Part shown: piece by piece, positions 36,871 through 45,294 of the stretch
How the letters are laid out: every line of letters begins with the position of its first letter
Position numbering within the stretch: position 1 is the stretch's first letter
From: Paenibacillus silvestris
Lineage (GTDB): Bacteria > Bacillota > Bacilli > Paenibacillales > NBRC-103111
Direction of reading: 5' to 3'
Length of the DNA: 64,000 nucleotides
NCBI RefSeq assembly: GCF_009882985.1
Contig: NZ_WTUZ01000021.1
Location: 62,001-126,000, forward strand
Position numbers and translations under genes: made by a program
Notes under the pieces: model-generated
The model's input: the letters and a program-made list of their open reading frames with translations, nothing else
The model's database searches: none
Told to the model about the DNA's origin: nothing

Positions 36871-37554
36871 ATGAGTAAGAACCCCATTGATTTCCTTGCC
36901 GTCGTCCGGAGCTGTATACCTCAAGAAGCAGAGATTGTGCAGCTCCAGCAGCAGGGGAATCCCGCGGCGATTTTGTATGCGGACGTTGACGGTGACGGCT
37001 CTCCCGAAATCACGGCGATGTATAGATTTTTAGATAACCAGTACCTGTTCTCGATCAAGGATTATTCCGGTAACTGGTTTCCTATTGCATCTGCAGCCAC
37101 GGGAGGAATTAGGGGAGTAACGGATTTTGCCGCAGCGCCGGTTTCACGCAGAGAAGGCTGGGATGTGATTATCGGCTGGCAGCAGGAGGGCAGGGGGGCG
37201 GAAGCGGGCTGTGAGCTCGATATCATCCAGTGGACGTCAAGCGGCTTTCAGCGGATGATTCCACCGGGGACCACGTACAATCATTTGGAGATTGAGGATA
37301 TGCCAACCCGGGAAGGGCAAGACGGCTTGTGCGAACTCGCGCTTTGGGTGAAAGAGCAGGATCAAGCGTATCAGGTGCAGACGTACCGCTGGGAGCCGTA
37401 TCGGCTTGTTCCGACGCAGGACGTTCATCCTTATTATTTTCAGCGAGTCAGCCGCTACTACGAGGACTTGGTGCGTGATCATCCGGAGGAGCCTGCTTAC
37501 CGGAGTCTTCTGGAGGATGCGAAGAAGAAGGTTGGCGGCGAAGGTGGCAAGTGA
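36871..37554 (+). CDS. Hypothetical protein with an FG-GAP/EF-hand-like calcium loop
   Basis: A 227-residue protein without an obvious signal peptide. A DVDGDGSPEITAMYRF segment near residue 40 looks like a calcium-binding FG-GAP or VCBS repeat. The rest is a beta-rich domain (WDVIIGWQQEGRGAEAGCELDIIQW) and a helical, charged C-terminus. AGAGGG lies upstream of the ATG. Function unknown. Confidence 0.7.
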   Translation: MSKNPIDFLAVVRSCIPQEAEIVQLQQQGNPAAILYADVDGDGSPEITAMYRFLDNQYLFSIKDYSGNWFPIASAATGGIRGVTDFAAAPVSRREGWDVIIGWQQEGRGAEAGCELDIIQWTSSGFQRMIPPGTTYNHLEIEDMPTREGQDGLCELALWVKEQDQAYQVQTYRWEPYRLVPTQDVHPYYFQRVSRYYEDLVRDHPEEPAYRSLLEDAKKKVGGEGGK

Positions 37555-37699
37555 GTGGGTGGATTGTTCGGTTTGTTGATTAAGCAGGAGGATTATGGGA
37601 GCAACGATTAACGATTGATTGGGAGAATTATGGAAACTGCGATTGATCTGAAGATTGTGGAAGTAGCGTAATAAAAAGAGGCTATCAAGCCTTCTTCTA

Positions 37700-37745
37700 A
37701 GGGCTGTCGCCAAAGTAGAGATATCTACTGGGGCAGCTCTCTTTG
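37700..37745 (+). terminator. Terminator-like hairpin (GGCTG...CAGCT family)
   Basis: AGGGCTG pairs with CAGCTCT, with an inner AGTAGA / TCTACT stem, followed by CTTTG. It lies about 145 bases after the upstream stop and just before a repeat cluster, and is a relative of the hairpins at 31.7 and 51.6 kb. Confidence 0.65.
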
Positions 37746-37756
37746 CGTTTTGCAGT

Positions 37757-37949
37757 GGAACGGACTTACGGACCCAGCAGCCGTTATTCCACCAAATTCG
37801 GCTGGATTCGAGGGCTAACGGACTGAGGCGCCGTTATTTATGGATTTGGTAGCCGTTTTAGTCAAGTTCAAGATCAATAACGACTCTGGAGTCCGTTAGC
37901 TGCAAATATTCTCTCAAAAGTAGCACATAGCGTCATCTCAGTCCGTTAG
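37757..37949. repeat. Cluster of CTAACGGAC...GCCGTTATT repeats, 2+2 inverted (family II)
   Basis: Units lie at about 37757-37790 and 37815-37840 (forward) and 37876-37900 and 37941-37949 (reverse; the last is partial). Same family as at 5.7-5.9 kb. The 708-base gap 37555-38262 holds the hairpin at 37700, this cluster, and an AT-rich upstream region of the next operon; no convincing gene was seen in it. Confidence 0.75.
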
Positions 37950-38211
37950 CCGACAACAACTATCCCACCACCAATAGCAACTCAGCCGTCACCTCTCCCC
38001 ATATAACTTACCGATCTGTTACGGATCCAGCTGCTGCTATTCCGCCCTCTGAATGACGGCTTCTATCCTGATTTTGAAGGGTCAATAAATGTTGTGAATG
38101 GCCATCCAACGAAATCAAGAAGACAAGCCGGTTTTCTGCCTAAATAAGACATGTCGTAATTTCTTAACTCTTTTGTCCTAATGTTAGACTAAAAATCCTA
38201 TTATTCCTATG

Positions 38212-38225
38212 CTACATTTATGTAG
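38212..38225. promoter_or_regulatory. Palindrome CTACAT-TT-ATGTAG before an oxidoreductase operon
   Basis: CTACATTTATGTAG is an inverted repeat with 6-base arms, 37 bases before the ATG of the next gene; a related ACATGTAG follows near 38240. It is a candidate operator overlapping the promoter region. The regulator is unknown. Confidence 0.4.
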
Positions 38226-38262
38226 GATGTCTTAATATTACATGTAGCGATGAGGTAATGAG

Positions 38263-39345
38263 ATGAGCAAAACATTGAGAATCGGCATTATTGGCGGCGG
38301 CGGTATTGCTGGCGCACATGTAAGAGCCTACCGAGAGCTGGCTGATGTAGAGATTGTAGCGGTTGCAGATGCTGTTCCAGGCAAAGCGGCGCAATTCATT
38401 GATTTTTGGCAGCTTACAACGGCGCAAGCCTTTGATGATTACCGTCAGCTGCTAGAGCTAGACCTTGACGGAGTAAGTATTTGCACCCCCAACGTGGCTC
38501 ATCACCGCACAACGGTAGATGCCTTGCTGGCAGGTAAAAATGTCATGCTTGAAAAGCCGATGTCCGTTACATTGGATGAAGCGGTAGAAATGGCGCAAAC
38601 GGCGAAAAAGACAGGCTTCATGCTCAATGTTGGCTTCCAGCCGAGGTATGATCCGAACATGAAAACCATTCAAGATGTGGTTCAGTCCGGTCAACTGGGC
38701 AAAGTGTACTACGTGGAAACTGGCGGCGGACGTCGCAGAGGGATGCCTGGCGGTACATTCATCTCCAAGGAAATTGCTGGTGCTGGCGCAATGGCAGATA
38801 TTGGCTGCTACTCGCTCGATATGGCACTTAATGCGATGGGATATCCGAAACCGCTTACCGTATCCGCTTACAGTTCGAACTTTTTTGGTACGAACCCTTT
38901 GTATCATAAAGAAGCAGCGCGCTTCGATGTTGAGGACTTCGGTGTTGCGATGATCCGCTTTGAAGGTGACCTCGTACTGAATTTCAAAATCTCATGGGCG
39001 ATGCATATGGATACATTAGGACCGACCCTGTTCCTTGGAACCGATGGCGGACTTAAAGTGACGCCAGCTGGTAAAGGGCCATGGAGCGGGGTGTTTGATG
39101 GATCTGTAGGATCTATCACGTACTTCCATGATGTTCTTGGACATCATACCGAAAGTCAGATTCCAATCATTGAACATAGCAAAAATTTATTTAACGAAAA
39201 AGTTCGCGATTTTGTTGAAGCGGTTCGCGACGGCAAGCCTGCACCGATTCCAGGTGAGCAAATCGTCCGGAATCAAGCAGTTATTGACGGTATTATCCGT
39301 TCCTCGCTCTTGAAACGCGAAGTTACTATTGAACTTCCTAATTAA
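38263..39345 (+). CDS. Gfo/Idh/MocA family oxidoreductase
   Basis: 360 residues. Rossmann loop GIIGGGGIAGAH, EKP motif (MLEKPMSVT, about residue 97) and the segment GAGAMADIGCYSLDMAL. In the last motif Tyr replaces the His found in most family members (DIGxH), a change also seen in dihydrodiol/xylose dehydrogenase-like branches. GAGGT lies 6 bases before the ATG. It forms an operon with a second Gfo/Idh/MocA gene 37 bases downstream; both probably work on one sugar derivative. Confidence 0.9.
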   Translation: MSKTLRIGIIGGGGIAGAHVRAYRELADVEIVAVADAVPGKAAQFIDFWQLTTAQAFDDYRQLLELDLDGVSICTPNVAHHRTTVDALLAGKNVMLEKPMSVTLDEAVEMAQTAKKTGFMLNVGFQPRYDPNMKTIQDVVQSGQLGKVYYVETGGGRRRGMPGGTFISKEIAGAGAMADIGCYSLDMALNAMGYPKPLTVSAYSSNFFGTNPLYHKEAARFDVEDFGVAMIRFEGDLVLNFKISWAMHMDTLGPTLFLGTDGGLKVTPAGKGPWSGVFDGSVGSITYFHDVLGHHTESQIPIIEHSKNLFNEKVRDFVEAVRDGKPAPIPGEQIVRNQAVIDGIIRSSLLKREVTIELPN

Positions 39346-39382
39346 TTCATAATAAAATTCAACCTACTTTGGAGGTAATCTT

Positions 39383-40468
39383 ATGTCACGTATTTTCCGT
39401 ATTGGTATCATTGGTTGTGGTGGAATTGCAAATGGTAAGCATTTGCCAAGCTTGAGCAAACTGAAGAACATTGAAATTGTTGCATTCTGTGACATCGTTG
39501 GCGAGCGCGCAGAAAAAGCGGCTGACAAATACGGCGCAGAAGGCGCAACTGTATATGAAGATTACAAAGAACTATTAACAGACGCTACGATTGATATCGT
39601 GCATGTTCTTACTCCGAATGACTCACATGCGGAAATTGCTATTGCAGCTTTGGAAGCTGGCAAACATGTAATGTGTGAGAAGCCAATGGCCAAAACGGCA
39701 GCAGATGCCAAACGTATGGCTGAAACAGCTAAACGTACAGGCAAAAAGCTTACAATTGGCTACAACAACCGTTTCCGTGCGGATAGCCAGCATTTGAAAC
39801 GTGTTTGTGAGCAAGGTGAGCTTGGCGAAATTTATTTTGCTAAAGCGCATGCGATTCGCCGACGTGCTGTTCCGACATGGGGTGTATTCCTTGATGAGGA
39901 AAAACAAGGCGGAGGCCCGCTCATTGATATCGGGACACATGCTTTGGACTTGACGCTTTGGATGATGGACAACTACAAACCGAAAGTTGTACTTGGAACG
40001 TCCTACCACGAATTGTCCCAGAAGGAGAATGCGGCTAATGCCTGGGGGCCATGGGATCCAAGCAAGTTCACGGTGGAAGATTCCGCATTCGGGATGATCG
40101 TGATGGAAAACGGAGCGACAATTATGCTGGAATCCAGCTGGGCTCTGAACACGCTTGAAGTTGACGAAGCGAAGTGCTCACTGAGCGGAACGGAAGGCGG
40201 AGCAGACATGAAGGGCGGACTTCGTATCAATGGCGAGAAGCACAGCCGTTTGTACACAACAGAAGTCGATCTGAAAGCTGGCGGAGTTGCTTTTTATGAC
40301 GGGGCCAAAGAAAGTGATGCGGATCTGGAAATGCGTACTTGGATCAAAGCGATCGAAACAGACGCAGAGCCTGTCGTGACACCTGAGCAAGCCTATGTTG
40401 TATCGCAAATTTTGGAAGCTATTTATGAATCAGCGCGTACTGGAAAAGCCGTTTACTTGAATAACTAG
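39383..40468 (+). CDS. Gfo/Idh/MocA family oxidoreductase
   Basis: 361 residues with GIIGCGGIANGKHLPSL, MCEKPMAKT and the canonical active-site segment GGGPLIDIGTHALDLTLWMM containing Asp and His. GGAGGT precedes the ATG. It is paired with the preceding oxidoreductase, and a GC-rich stem with T8 follows (near 40480-40505). Such pairs can perform oxidation and re-reduction at different carbons (epimerisation), but the substrate is unknown. Confidence 0.91.
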   Translation: MSRIFRIGIIGCGGIANGKHLPSLSKLKNIEIVAFCDIVGERAEKAADKYGAEGATVYEDYKELLTDATIDIVHVLTPNDSHAEIAIAALEAGKHVMCEKPMAKTAADAKRMAETAKRTGKKLTIGYNNRFRADSQHLKRVCEQGELGEIYFAKAHAIRRRAVPTWGVFLDEEKQGGGPLIDIGTHALDLTLWMMDNYKPKVVLGTSYHELSQKENAANAWGPWDPSKFTVEDSAFGMIVMENGATIMLESSWALNTLEVDEAKCSLSGTEGGADMKGGLRINGEKHSRLYTTEVDLKAGGVAFYDGAKESDADLEMRTWIKAIETDAEPVVTPEQAYVVSQILEAIYESARTGKAVYLNN

Positions 40469-40479
40469 TAAGTCGAAAA

Positions 40480-40505
40480 GGGGGGCTGCTGCCTCTCTTT
40501 TTTTT
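40480..40505 (+). terminator. Terminator after the oxidoreductase pair
   Basis: A short stem AGGGGGGC / GCCTCTCT with two G-U pairs and a 4-base loop, followed by a long T run. Confidence 0.6.
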
Positions 40506-40581
40506 GCCAACATTTGAAAAAATGCTGCTAAAAAGAGTATGCTTGAACTACTCTGGTGTCTAAGAAAGGATGGATGTAGGG

Positions 40582-41364
40582 ATGGATTTGGGGTTGAAGG
40601 GGAAAGTAGCCTTAATTACAGGCGGGAGCAAAGGGATTGGCCTAGCGACTGCGATCACGTTATCTCGTGAAGGTGCGAAGGTTGCTATTTGTGCGAGGAA
40701 TGAGCAGCAGCTGCAAGAAGCTGCCAAACATATTGCCGAATTGACCGAAAGCCGTGTGCTTGCGATTCAAGCGGATGTCATGTCGGAAGAAGATTGCAAA
40801 CGCGCTGTCGAGCAAACGGTTGAAGCATTCGGAGGTATCGATATTCTGGTAAATAATGCCGGGACTTCTGCAGCAAAACCTTTTGAACAGGTGGAAACGG
40901 AAGTATGGCGGCAGGATTTGGAACTGAAATTGTTCGGAGCGATTCATTGCTCCCGTTATGCGATTCCATATATGAAGCAAGCTGGAGGCGGCTCCATTGT
41001 GAATCTTACGACGTCTGCGGCCAAAACACCGCCGGCTTCCTCCTTGCCCACAAGTGTCAGCCGCGCAGCGGGACTGGCTTTAACCAACGCAATGAGCAAG
41101 GATCTTGCTGGTGCCGGCATCCGAGTTAACACGGTTTGCATCGGGAAAATTCGCAGTGATCAGCTGGAAAAAGCCTGGAAGCGTGAAGCGCCTGAGCTCA
41201 CATGGGATGAGTATGCAAGTGATGCACGGCACGCAATCCCTCTAGGACGTATCGGTGATGCAGAGGAAGCAGCGAATGTGATCGCTTTCCTATCCTCCAA
41301 AGCCGCTTCCTATGTGACGGGAACTTCGGTCAATATTGATGGTGGCAAAGGTGAAGCTTTGTAA
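40582..41364 (+). CDS. Short-chain dehydrogenase/reductase (SDR)
   Basis: 260 residues. Classical SDR start GKVALITGGSKGIGLATA (TGxxxGxG cofactor loop) and NNAG motif. Where classical SDRs have YxxxK, this protein has a SLPTSVSRAAG segment instead, so the catalytic Tyr and Lys appear altered (SVSRA). This is typical of an SDR with an atypical active site. The start is ATG 40582 (MDLGLKGK); ATG 40570 abuts the binding site. C-terminal TGTSVNIDGGKGEAL is standard. Substrate unknown. Confidence 0.88.
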   Translation: MDLGLKGKVALITGGSKGIGLATAITLSREGAKVAICARNEQQLQEAAKHIAELTESRVLAIQADVMSEEDCKRAVEQTVEAFGGIDILVNNAGTSAAKPFEQVETEVWRQDLELKLFGAIHCSRYAIPYMKQAGGGSIVNLTTSAAKTPPASSLPTSVSRAAGLALTNAMSKDLAGAGIRVNTVCIGKIRSDQLEKAWKREAPELTWDEYASDARHAIPLGRIGDAEEAANVIAFLSSKAASYVTGTSVNIDGGKGEAL

Positions 41365-41462
41365 ATGATACCTATACCGGCTCTTTATTCGTTTGTGAAT
41401 AAGGGGCTTTTTGGCGACTACACAGCTCGAAGTGCATTATAAGAGAAAGGGGGGACATCTGA

Positions 41463-42368
41463 ATGAAGCTAAGTGTGTTAGACCTTGTTCCCGTTATTGA
41501 CCAAGCAGACGCTGCAACTGCCTATGAGCAAGCCGTCAAGTTGGCCAAGCAAGCCGAGAAGTGGGGCTACTCGCGCTACTGGGTTGCCGAACACCATGAT
41601 ATGCCCGCGCTGGCTTGTACATCGACTGAGGTGCTCTTATCGCATATCGGCGCGAGAACGGAACGTATTCGCATCGGTTCAGGTGCGCTGCTGCTGCCAC
41701 ATTATAAGCCAATGAAGGTGGCTGAAAGCTTTCATATGCTAGCTGCCTTATACCCAGGCAGGATCGATCTTGGCATCGGGCGGGCGCCCGGTGGTTCAGC
41801 CAATGCCGCGATTGCGCTGAGCGGCAACTTCTTGGATAACGTCCGCCAGATGCCGGAGATGTTGAGGTCATTAATGGCCTTGCTGGAAGGCCGGTTTGCC
41901 TGCGAGGGGCAAGCGGTAACGGCAAGGCCAGTGCCCCCGATTGCGCCGGAAGTGTGGATGCTCGGCACAAACACGAAAAGCGCAGCATTAGCTGCTGAGC
42001 ATGGAACTGGCTACGTATTCGGCCAGTTTATGAGCGACAGCGCTGCTAATGAAGTGGTGCGAGGCTACCGGGAACGATTCGTACCGTCCGCACAAGGGCA
42101 GGTCCCCCGCGTTATGATCGCGGTAGGTGTAGTTTGCGCTGCTTCGGAGGAGGAAGCGCAGCTGCTTGCAGCTGGCATGCCTTGGCTGCAAGGTGCAGAG
42201 TTTCAACCCCAGCGTAAAGTGCTCGTCGGTACAGCAGCTAGCGTGCGCGAGCAGTTGGAGCTGATCGCACGCGACTGTGAGGTCGATGAATGTCTACTGG
42301 TCACGCCAGTTGCAGATTATGAGCAGCGGCTGCGTTCATATGAACTTATGAGTTCAATCATTTCCTGA
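41463..42368 (+). CDS. LLM class flavin-dependent oxidoreductase
   Basis: 301 residues of the luciferase-like monooxygenase superfamily (TIM barrel using FMNH2 or F420). It has the single-component MsnO8-like pattern: LSVLDLVPVIDQADA start, WVAEHHDMPALACTSTEVLLSHIG, RIRIGSGALLLPHYKPMKVAE, and PGRIDLGIGRAPGG. GGGGGGACATCTGA precedes the ATG. Substrate unknown. Confidence 0.9.
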   Translation: MKLSVLDLVPVIDQADAATAYEQAVKLAKQAEKWGYSRYWVAEHHDMPALACTSTEVLLSHIGARTERIRIGSGALLLPHYKPMKVAESFHMLAALYPGRIDLGIGRAPGGSANAAIALSGNFLDNVRQMPEMLRSLMALLEGRFACEGQAVTARPVPPIAPEVWMLGTNTKSAALAAEHGTGYVFGQFMSDSAANEVVRGYRERFVPSAQGQVPRVMIAVGVVCAASEEEAQLLAAGMPWLQGAEFQPQRKVLVGTAASVREQLELIARDCEVDECLLVTPVADYEQRLRSYELMSSIIS

Positions 42369-42406
42369 CAGCTTACAGAGCAGTGGTGTCTCACCACTAA
42401 GCTAGC

Positions 42407-42453
42407 AAAAAGGCTGCATCCCTAGTAGATATTCTACTGGAGATGCAGCCTTT
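42407..42453 (-). terminator. Terminator serving the 29-codon minus-strand ORF
   Basis: AAAGGCTGCATC pairs with GATGCAGCCTTT, with an inner CAGTAGA-type stem. The plus-strand A5 before the stem is a T5 tail on the minus strand, while the plus side has only TTT. Its polarity suggests it mainly ends a minus-strand transcript. Confidence 0.75.
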
Positions 42454-42486
42454 CATACTTATTTGCGAGCCCTATAAGACATGTTA

Positions 42487-42576
42487 CTAGCGGCGTTTTT
42501 TACGTAAATACCAGACTAACATGGAAATGGTGTCCCGGATTGAAGCGGTTTGGTAATACCTGAGTGTCAATGTCAT
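42487..42576 (-). CDS. Putative 29-residue small protein
   Basis: A short ORF on the minus strand with GGGAGG 10 bases before the ATG. The peptide begins MTLTLRYYQ and ends LVWYLRKKRR, giving a hydrophobic patch followed by a strongly basic tail. A terminator with the right polarity lies 34 bases downstream, and the upstream 100 bases are free of other genes. It is too short for homology by eye. It could be a real small protein or a leader of a small RNA. Confidence 0.45.
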   Translation of the reverse strand: MTLTLRYYQTASIRDTISMLVWYLRKKRR

Positions 42577-42743
42577 AAGCAAGAAACCTCCCTAACCCTG
42601 AAAGTATGTCATGCATGAACAGTACTACGTAAAAAGTCTCAGGATGGTTTTATTTTTTTTTAATAATTTTTTAACACTGTTTTTTAAACAAATACCTCTA
42701 CTTTCTGGATTAAACTTTCCGCTAGAAAGTTGGATAATAAACA

Positions 42744-42757
42744 TGTAAGCGTTATCC
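42744..42757 (+). promoter_or_regulatory. Catabolite-responsive element (cre) before the solute-binding protein gene
   Basis: TGTAAGCGTTATCC matches the CcpA consensus TGWAANCGNTNWCA at all but the last base. It lies just downstream of a candidate -10 (GATAAT, 42733-42738), a position suited to glucose repression. An ACTTTC-n5-GAAAGT palindrome (42714-42730) lies in the promoter spacer. Confidence 0.65.
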
Positions 42758-42791
42758 AAATTTGATCGGCTCACTTAGGGGAGGAATAGAG

Positions 42792-44135
42792 ATGAAAAAA
42801 GTGTTCACTTTAGCTCTGTCGCTATCCATCATGTTTACTGCGGCAGCATGCTCGTCAAGCACGAATACACCAGCACCTGCGGCTAGCGCCGAACCATCCA
42901 AAGCGGCAGTGGCAACAACAGCACCTAGTAAAGATCCAGTTAAGCTCCGCGTAGCTTGGTGGGGTGGGCAAGCGCGTCACGATTACACGTTGAAAGTTAT
43001 CGAGATGTATGAGAAACAGAACCCGAACGTTAAGATTGAAGCGGAATACGCGCCATTCGACGACTACTGGAAAAAGCTTGCTCCGCAAGCCTCAGCCAAT
43101 CAGCTCCCGGATGTTATTCAAATGGATATCTCCTATTTAACACAATACGGCGGTAAAAATCAGTTGGCTGATATGACGCCTTATACCAAAAACGGGCTTA
43201 TCGATGTTTCCTCCATCTCCCCGAATAATATTTCTGGTGGTGAAGTAGGCGGAAAATTAGTTGCGATGAACTTAGGGGTGAACGCCCTGGCAACAACAAT
43301 TGATGTGAATACGTTCAAAAGCTTAGGCATTCCTACACCAACCAAAGAGTGGACGTGGGAGGATTATGATGCGGTTGCGGCAAAAGCGAAAGCTGGCGGC
43401 AAGCAAATCGGTGGTTTTGCCCTTCACCATGAAGTCTTCTTCCCGTATTACCTGCGTTCTGTCGATCAAAAAATGTATAATGCCGACGGTACAGCTCTTG
43501 GCTACACCGATGATAAACCGTTCATTGATTACTTCAAGCGTTATCAGAAGTGGTACGAAGCTGGCAATATCCTTTCCCTTGATAAAGAATCACAGAAGAA
43601 AGGTGTAGCTGAGGAAGATGAAATTTTGCTGAACAATGCGGTAACCGGCAATGGTTGGTCCAATCAATTCTTGGCTGTTGCCAACTTGGTCAAAGACCGT
43701 CCGCTTGAGCTGTTCCCACTTCCTGGTCGCAACGGCAATAAAGGCTTATTCTTGAAGCCGAGTATGTACTTCTCCATTGCGAATAGCTCCAAGCAAAAAG
43801 AAGAGGCAGCGAAGTTCATCTCCTTCTTCGTGAACGATATTGAAGCTAATAAATTGATTAAAGGCGACCGTGGTGTGCCTGTTTCCTCCAAAGTGAAAGA
43901 TGCACTCAAACCGCTGCTGTCACCGAACGAAGTGAAAATCTTTGATTATGTGGCGTGGGCTGAGCAAAACAGTTCCCAAATGGATCCTCCGAACCCGGTT
44001 GGTTCCATCGAAGTCGAGAAATTGCTCAAAGCAACAAGCGAGCAAATCTTGTATAAGAAAACGAGCGTAGAAGAAGCGGCTGCGAAATTCCGCAAGGATG
44101 CCAACGCTGTTTTGGAAAAAAATAAAGCGAAGTAA
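42792..44135 (+). CDS. Lipoprotein sugar-binding protein of an ABC importer (family 1)
   Basis: 447 residues. Signal peptide with lipobox TAAAC (Cys 20), then a Ser/Ala/Pro-rich linker and a family-1 extracellular solute-binding domain: VKLRVAWWGGQARHDYTLKVIEMYEKQNPNVKIE, LPDVIQMD, and W-rich ligand segments. It should capture oligosaccharides outside the membrane. No permease genes lie beside it, so it must use permeases encoded elsewhere. GGGGAGG precedes ATG 42792. The cre-like site suggests catabolite repression. Confidence 0.9.
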   Translation: MKKVFTLALSLSIMFTAAACSSSTNTPAPAASAEPSKAAVATTAPSKDPVKLRVAWWGGQARHDYTLKVIEMYEKQNPNVKIEAEYAPFDDYWKKLAPQASANQLPDVIQMDISYLTQYGGKNQLADMTPYTKNGLIDVSSISPNNISGGEVGGKLVAMNLGVNALATTIDVNTFKSLGIPTPTKEWTWEDYDAVAAKAKAGGKQIGGFALHHEVFFPYYLRSVDQKMYNADGTALGYTDDKPFIDYFKRYQKWYEAGNILSLDKESQKKGVAEEDEILLNNAVTGNGWSNQFLAVANLVKDRPLELFPLPGRNGNKGLFLKPSMYFSIANSSKQKEEAAKFISFFVNDIEANKLIKGDRGVPVSSKVKDALKPLLSPNEVKIFDYVAWAEQNSSQMDPPNPVGSIEVEKLLKATSEQILYKKTSVEEAAAKFRKDANAVLEKNKAK

Positions 44136-44142
44136 AGTAAGA

Positions 44143-44182
44143 GACCGGAATTCCCTTGAAATGAGGGAACCGGTCTTTTTTT
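44143..44182 (+). terminator. Terminator of the solute-binding protein gene
   Basis: GACCGG / CCGGTC with an inner TTCCCT / AGGGAA stem, followed by seven T. Confidence 0.9.
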
Positions 44183-44185
44183 CTC

Positions 44186-44239
44186 TTGACAGGTTAAACG
44201 TTTCAAATTAAGCTAATAGAGTATGTTAAACGTTTAACA
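44186..44239 (+). promoter_or_regulatory. Promoter with two LacI-type operators before the LacI gene
   Basis: A consensus -35 TTGACA (44186-44191) is followed by operator GTTAAACGTTTCAA (44193-44206). A perfect 16-base palindrome TGTTAAACGTTTAACA (44224-44239) follows, 19 bases before the ATG. The arrangement suggests autorepression. The first operator is repeated base for base at 54699-54712. Confidence 0.8.
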
Positions 44240-44258
44240 AAACGGAGTTGAAACAGGG

Positions 44259-45275
44259 ATGACCAAGCCCAAACAAGTCACCATTGTGGAAGTGGCCGAA
44301 GCAGCAGGTGTGTCGATTGCCACCGTCTCCAATGTGTTGAATCGAGGTGGTATTCGCTCATCGAAAGAGACGATTCGCAAAGTCGAATTGGCTGCTGAGC
44401 AGCTGGGGTATCGACGCAACACGATGGCAGCAGGATTAAGCAGCAGCAAAACTTATGAAATCGGTCTCATTATTCCAGCGCTGGGAAGCTATTATGGACA
44501 GCTTGCCGAACATTTGCAGATTGAAGCGCATCATGCAGGGTACCACTTATCTGTTTTTTCTTCAGGAGGTTTTGACCCGGATATTGAACGCAGGCACTTG
44601 GAAGTTTTGCTGCAGCGGAGAGTTGACGGGTTAATTTGCCACGGTTTAGCGATGGGGTTTGAAACGACGCGCTCGATTGTCAACAGCGGAACACCATTGG
44701 TACTGATTAATGGGTGGGGCTGGCCAGCGGACATTGCGACTGGTGCCGTTAATCTGGGATTTGCGGGAGCTTGCCTGCAATCGGTCAAGGTACTTGCTGA
44801 GCATGGCTGCGAAGCTATTTGCTATTTAGGCAGCAAACGCTCGAAGGTCATCGATGAACAGCGTCTAATCGGGTTTAATGCTGGGATAGCGCAGTTCGGA
44901 GGCAGTATTTACCATGAAATCGTGGATACGATGGGATTGGATATCGAAGCTTACCTGAGTGATCTCCTGCAGCGGCAAGCTAAGCCTGTTGGGATCGTCG
45001 CTTTTGATGATCATGTGGCATTAAGAGTGTTATCAGCGGCTAATAAGATGCACATTGATATTCCGAGTCGCTTACGGCTTATTGGAATTAACAACGATTA
45101 TATTGCAAAAGAAAGCTATCCTGGCATCTCTAGCTGGGACATTCCTTATGACGATCAAGCACAAATGGCCATTCATAAGCTGATGCAGAAACTGGGTAAT
45201 AAAGCGGAGACTGGCGAAGAACGCGAAATCGAGGTCCCTCTTACTTTTATAGAACGCGGTACAACCAAACTATAG
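44259..45275 (+). CDS. LacI/GalR family transcriptional regulator
   Basis: 338 residues. N-terminal HTH and hinge VTIVEVAEAAGVSIATVSNVLNRGG (about residues 7-31) with the YRRNTMAAGLSSSKT hinge region, then a periplasmic-binding-protein-like sensor domain. It begins an operon with the GH88 hydrolase and DUF2264 genes (19-base gap). Palindromic operators in its promoter support autoregulation, and an identical site lies before the gene at 54.8 kb. The inducer is probably an unsaturated uronide oligosaccharide, by context. Confidence 0.94.
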   Translation: MTKPKQVTIVEVAEAAGVSIATVSNVLNRGGIRSSKETIRKVELAAEQLGYRRNTMAAGLSSSKTYEIGLIIPALGSYYGQLAEHLQIEAHHAGYHLSVFSSGGFDPDIERRHLEVLLQRRVDGLICHGLAMGFETTRSIVNSGTPLVLINGWGWPADIATGAVNLGFAGACLQSVKVLAEHGCEAICYLGSKRSKVIDEQRLIGFNAGIAQFGGSIYHEIVDTMGLDIEAYLSDLLQRQAKPVGIVAFDDHVALRVLSAANKMHIDIPSRLRLIGINNDYIAKESYPGISSWDIPYDDQAQMAIHKLMQKLGNKAETGEEREIEVPLTFIERGTTKL

Positions 45276-45294
45276 TAAACGGAGTGAATCATTC

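Noticed and set aside
42382..42398. Small perfect hairpin AGTGGTG / CACCACT after the luciferase-like gene
   Set aside because: No T run and no conserved context, so I do not call it a terminator or recombination site.
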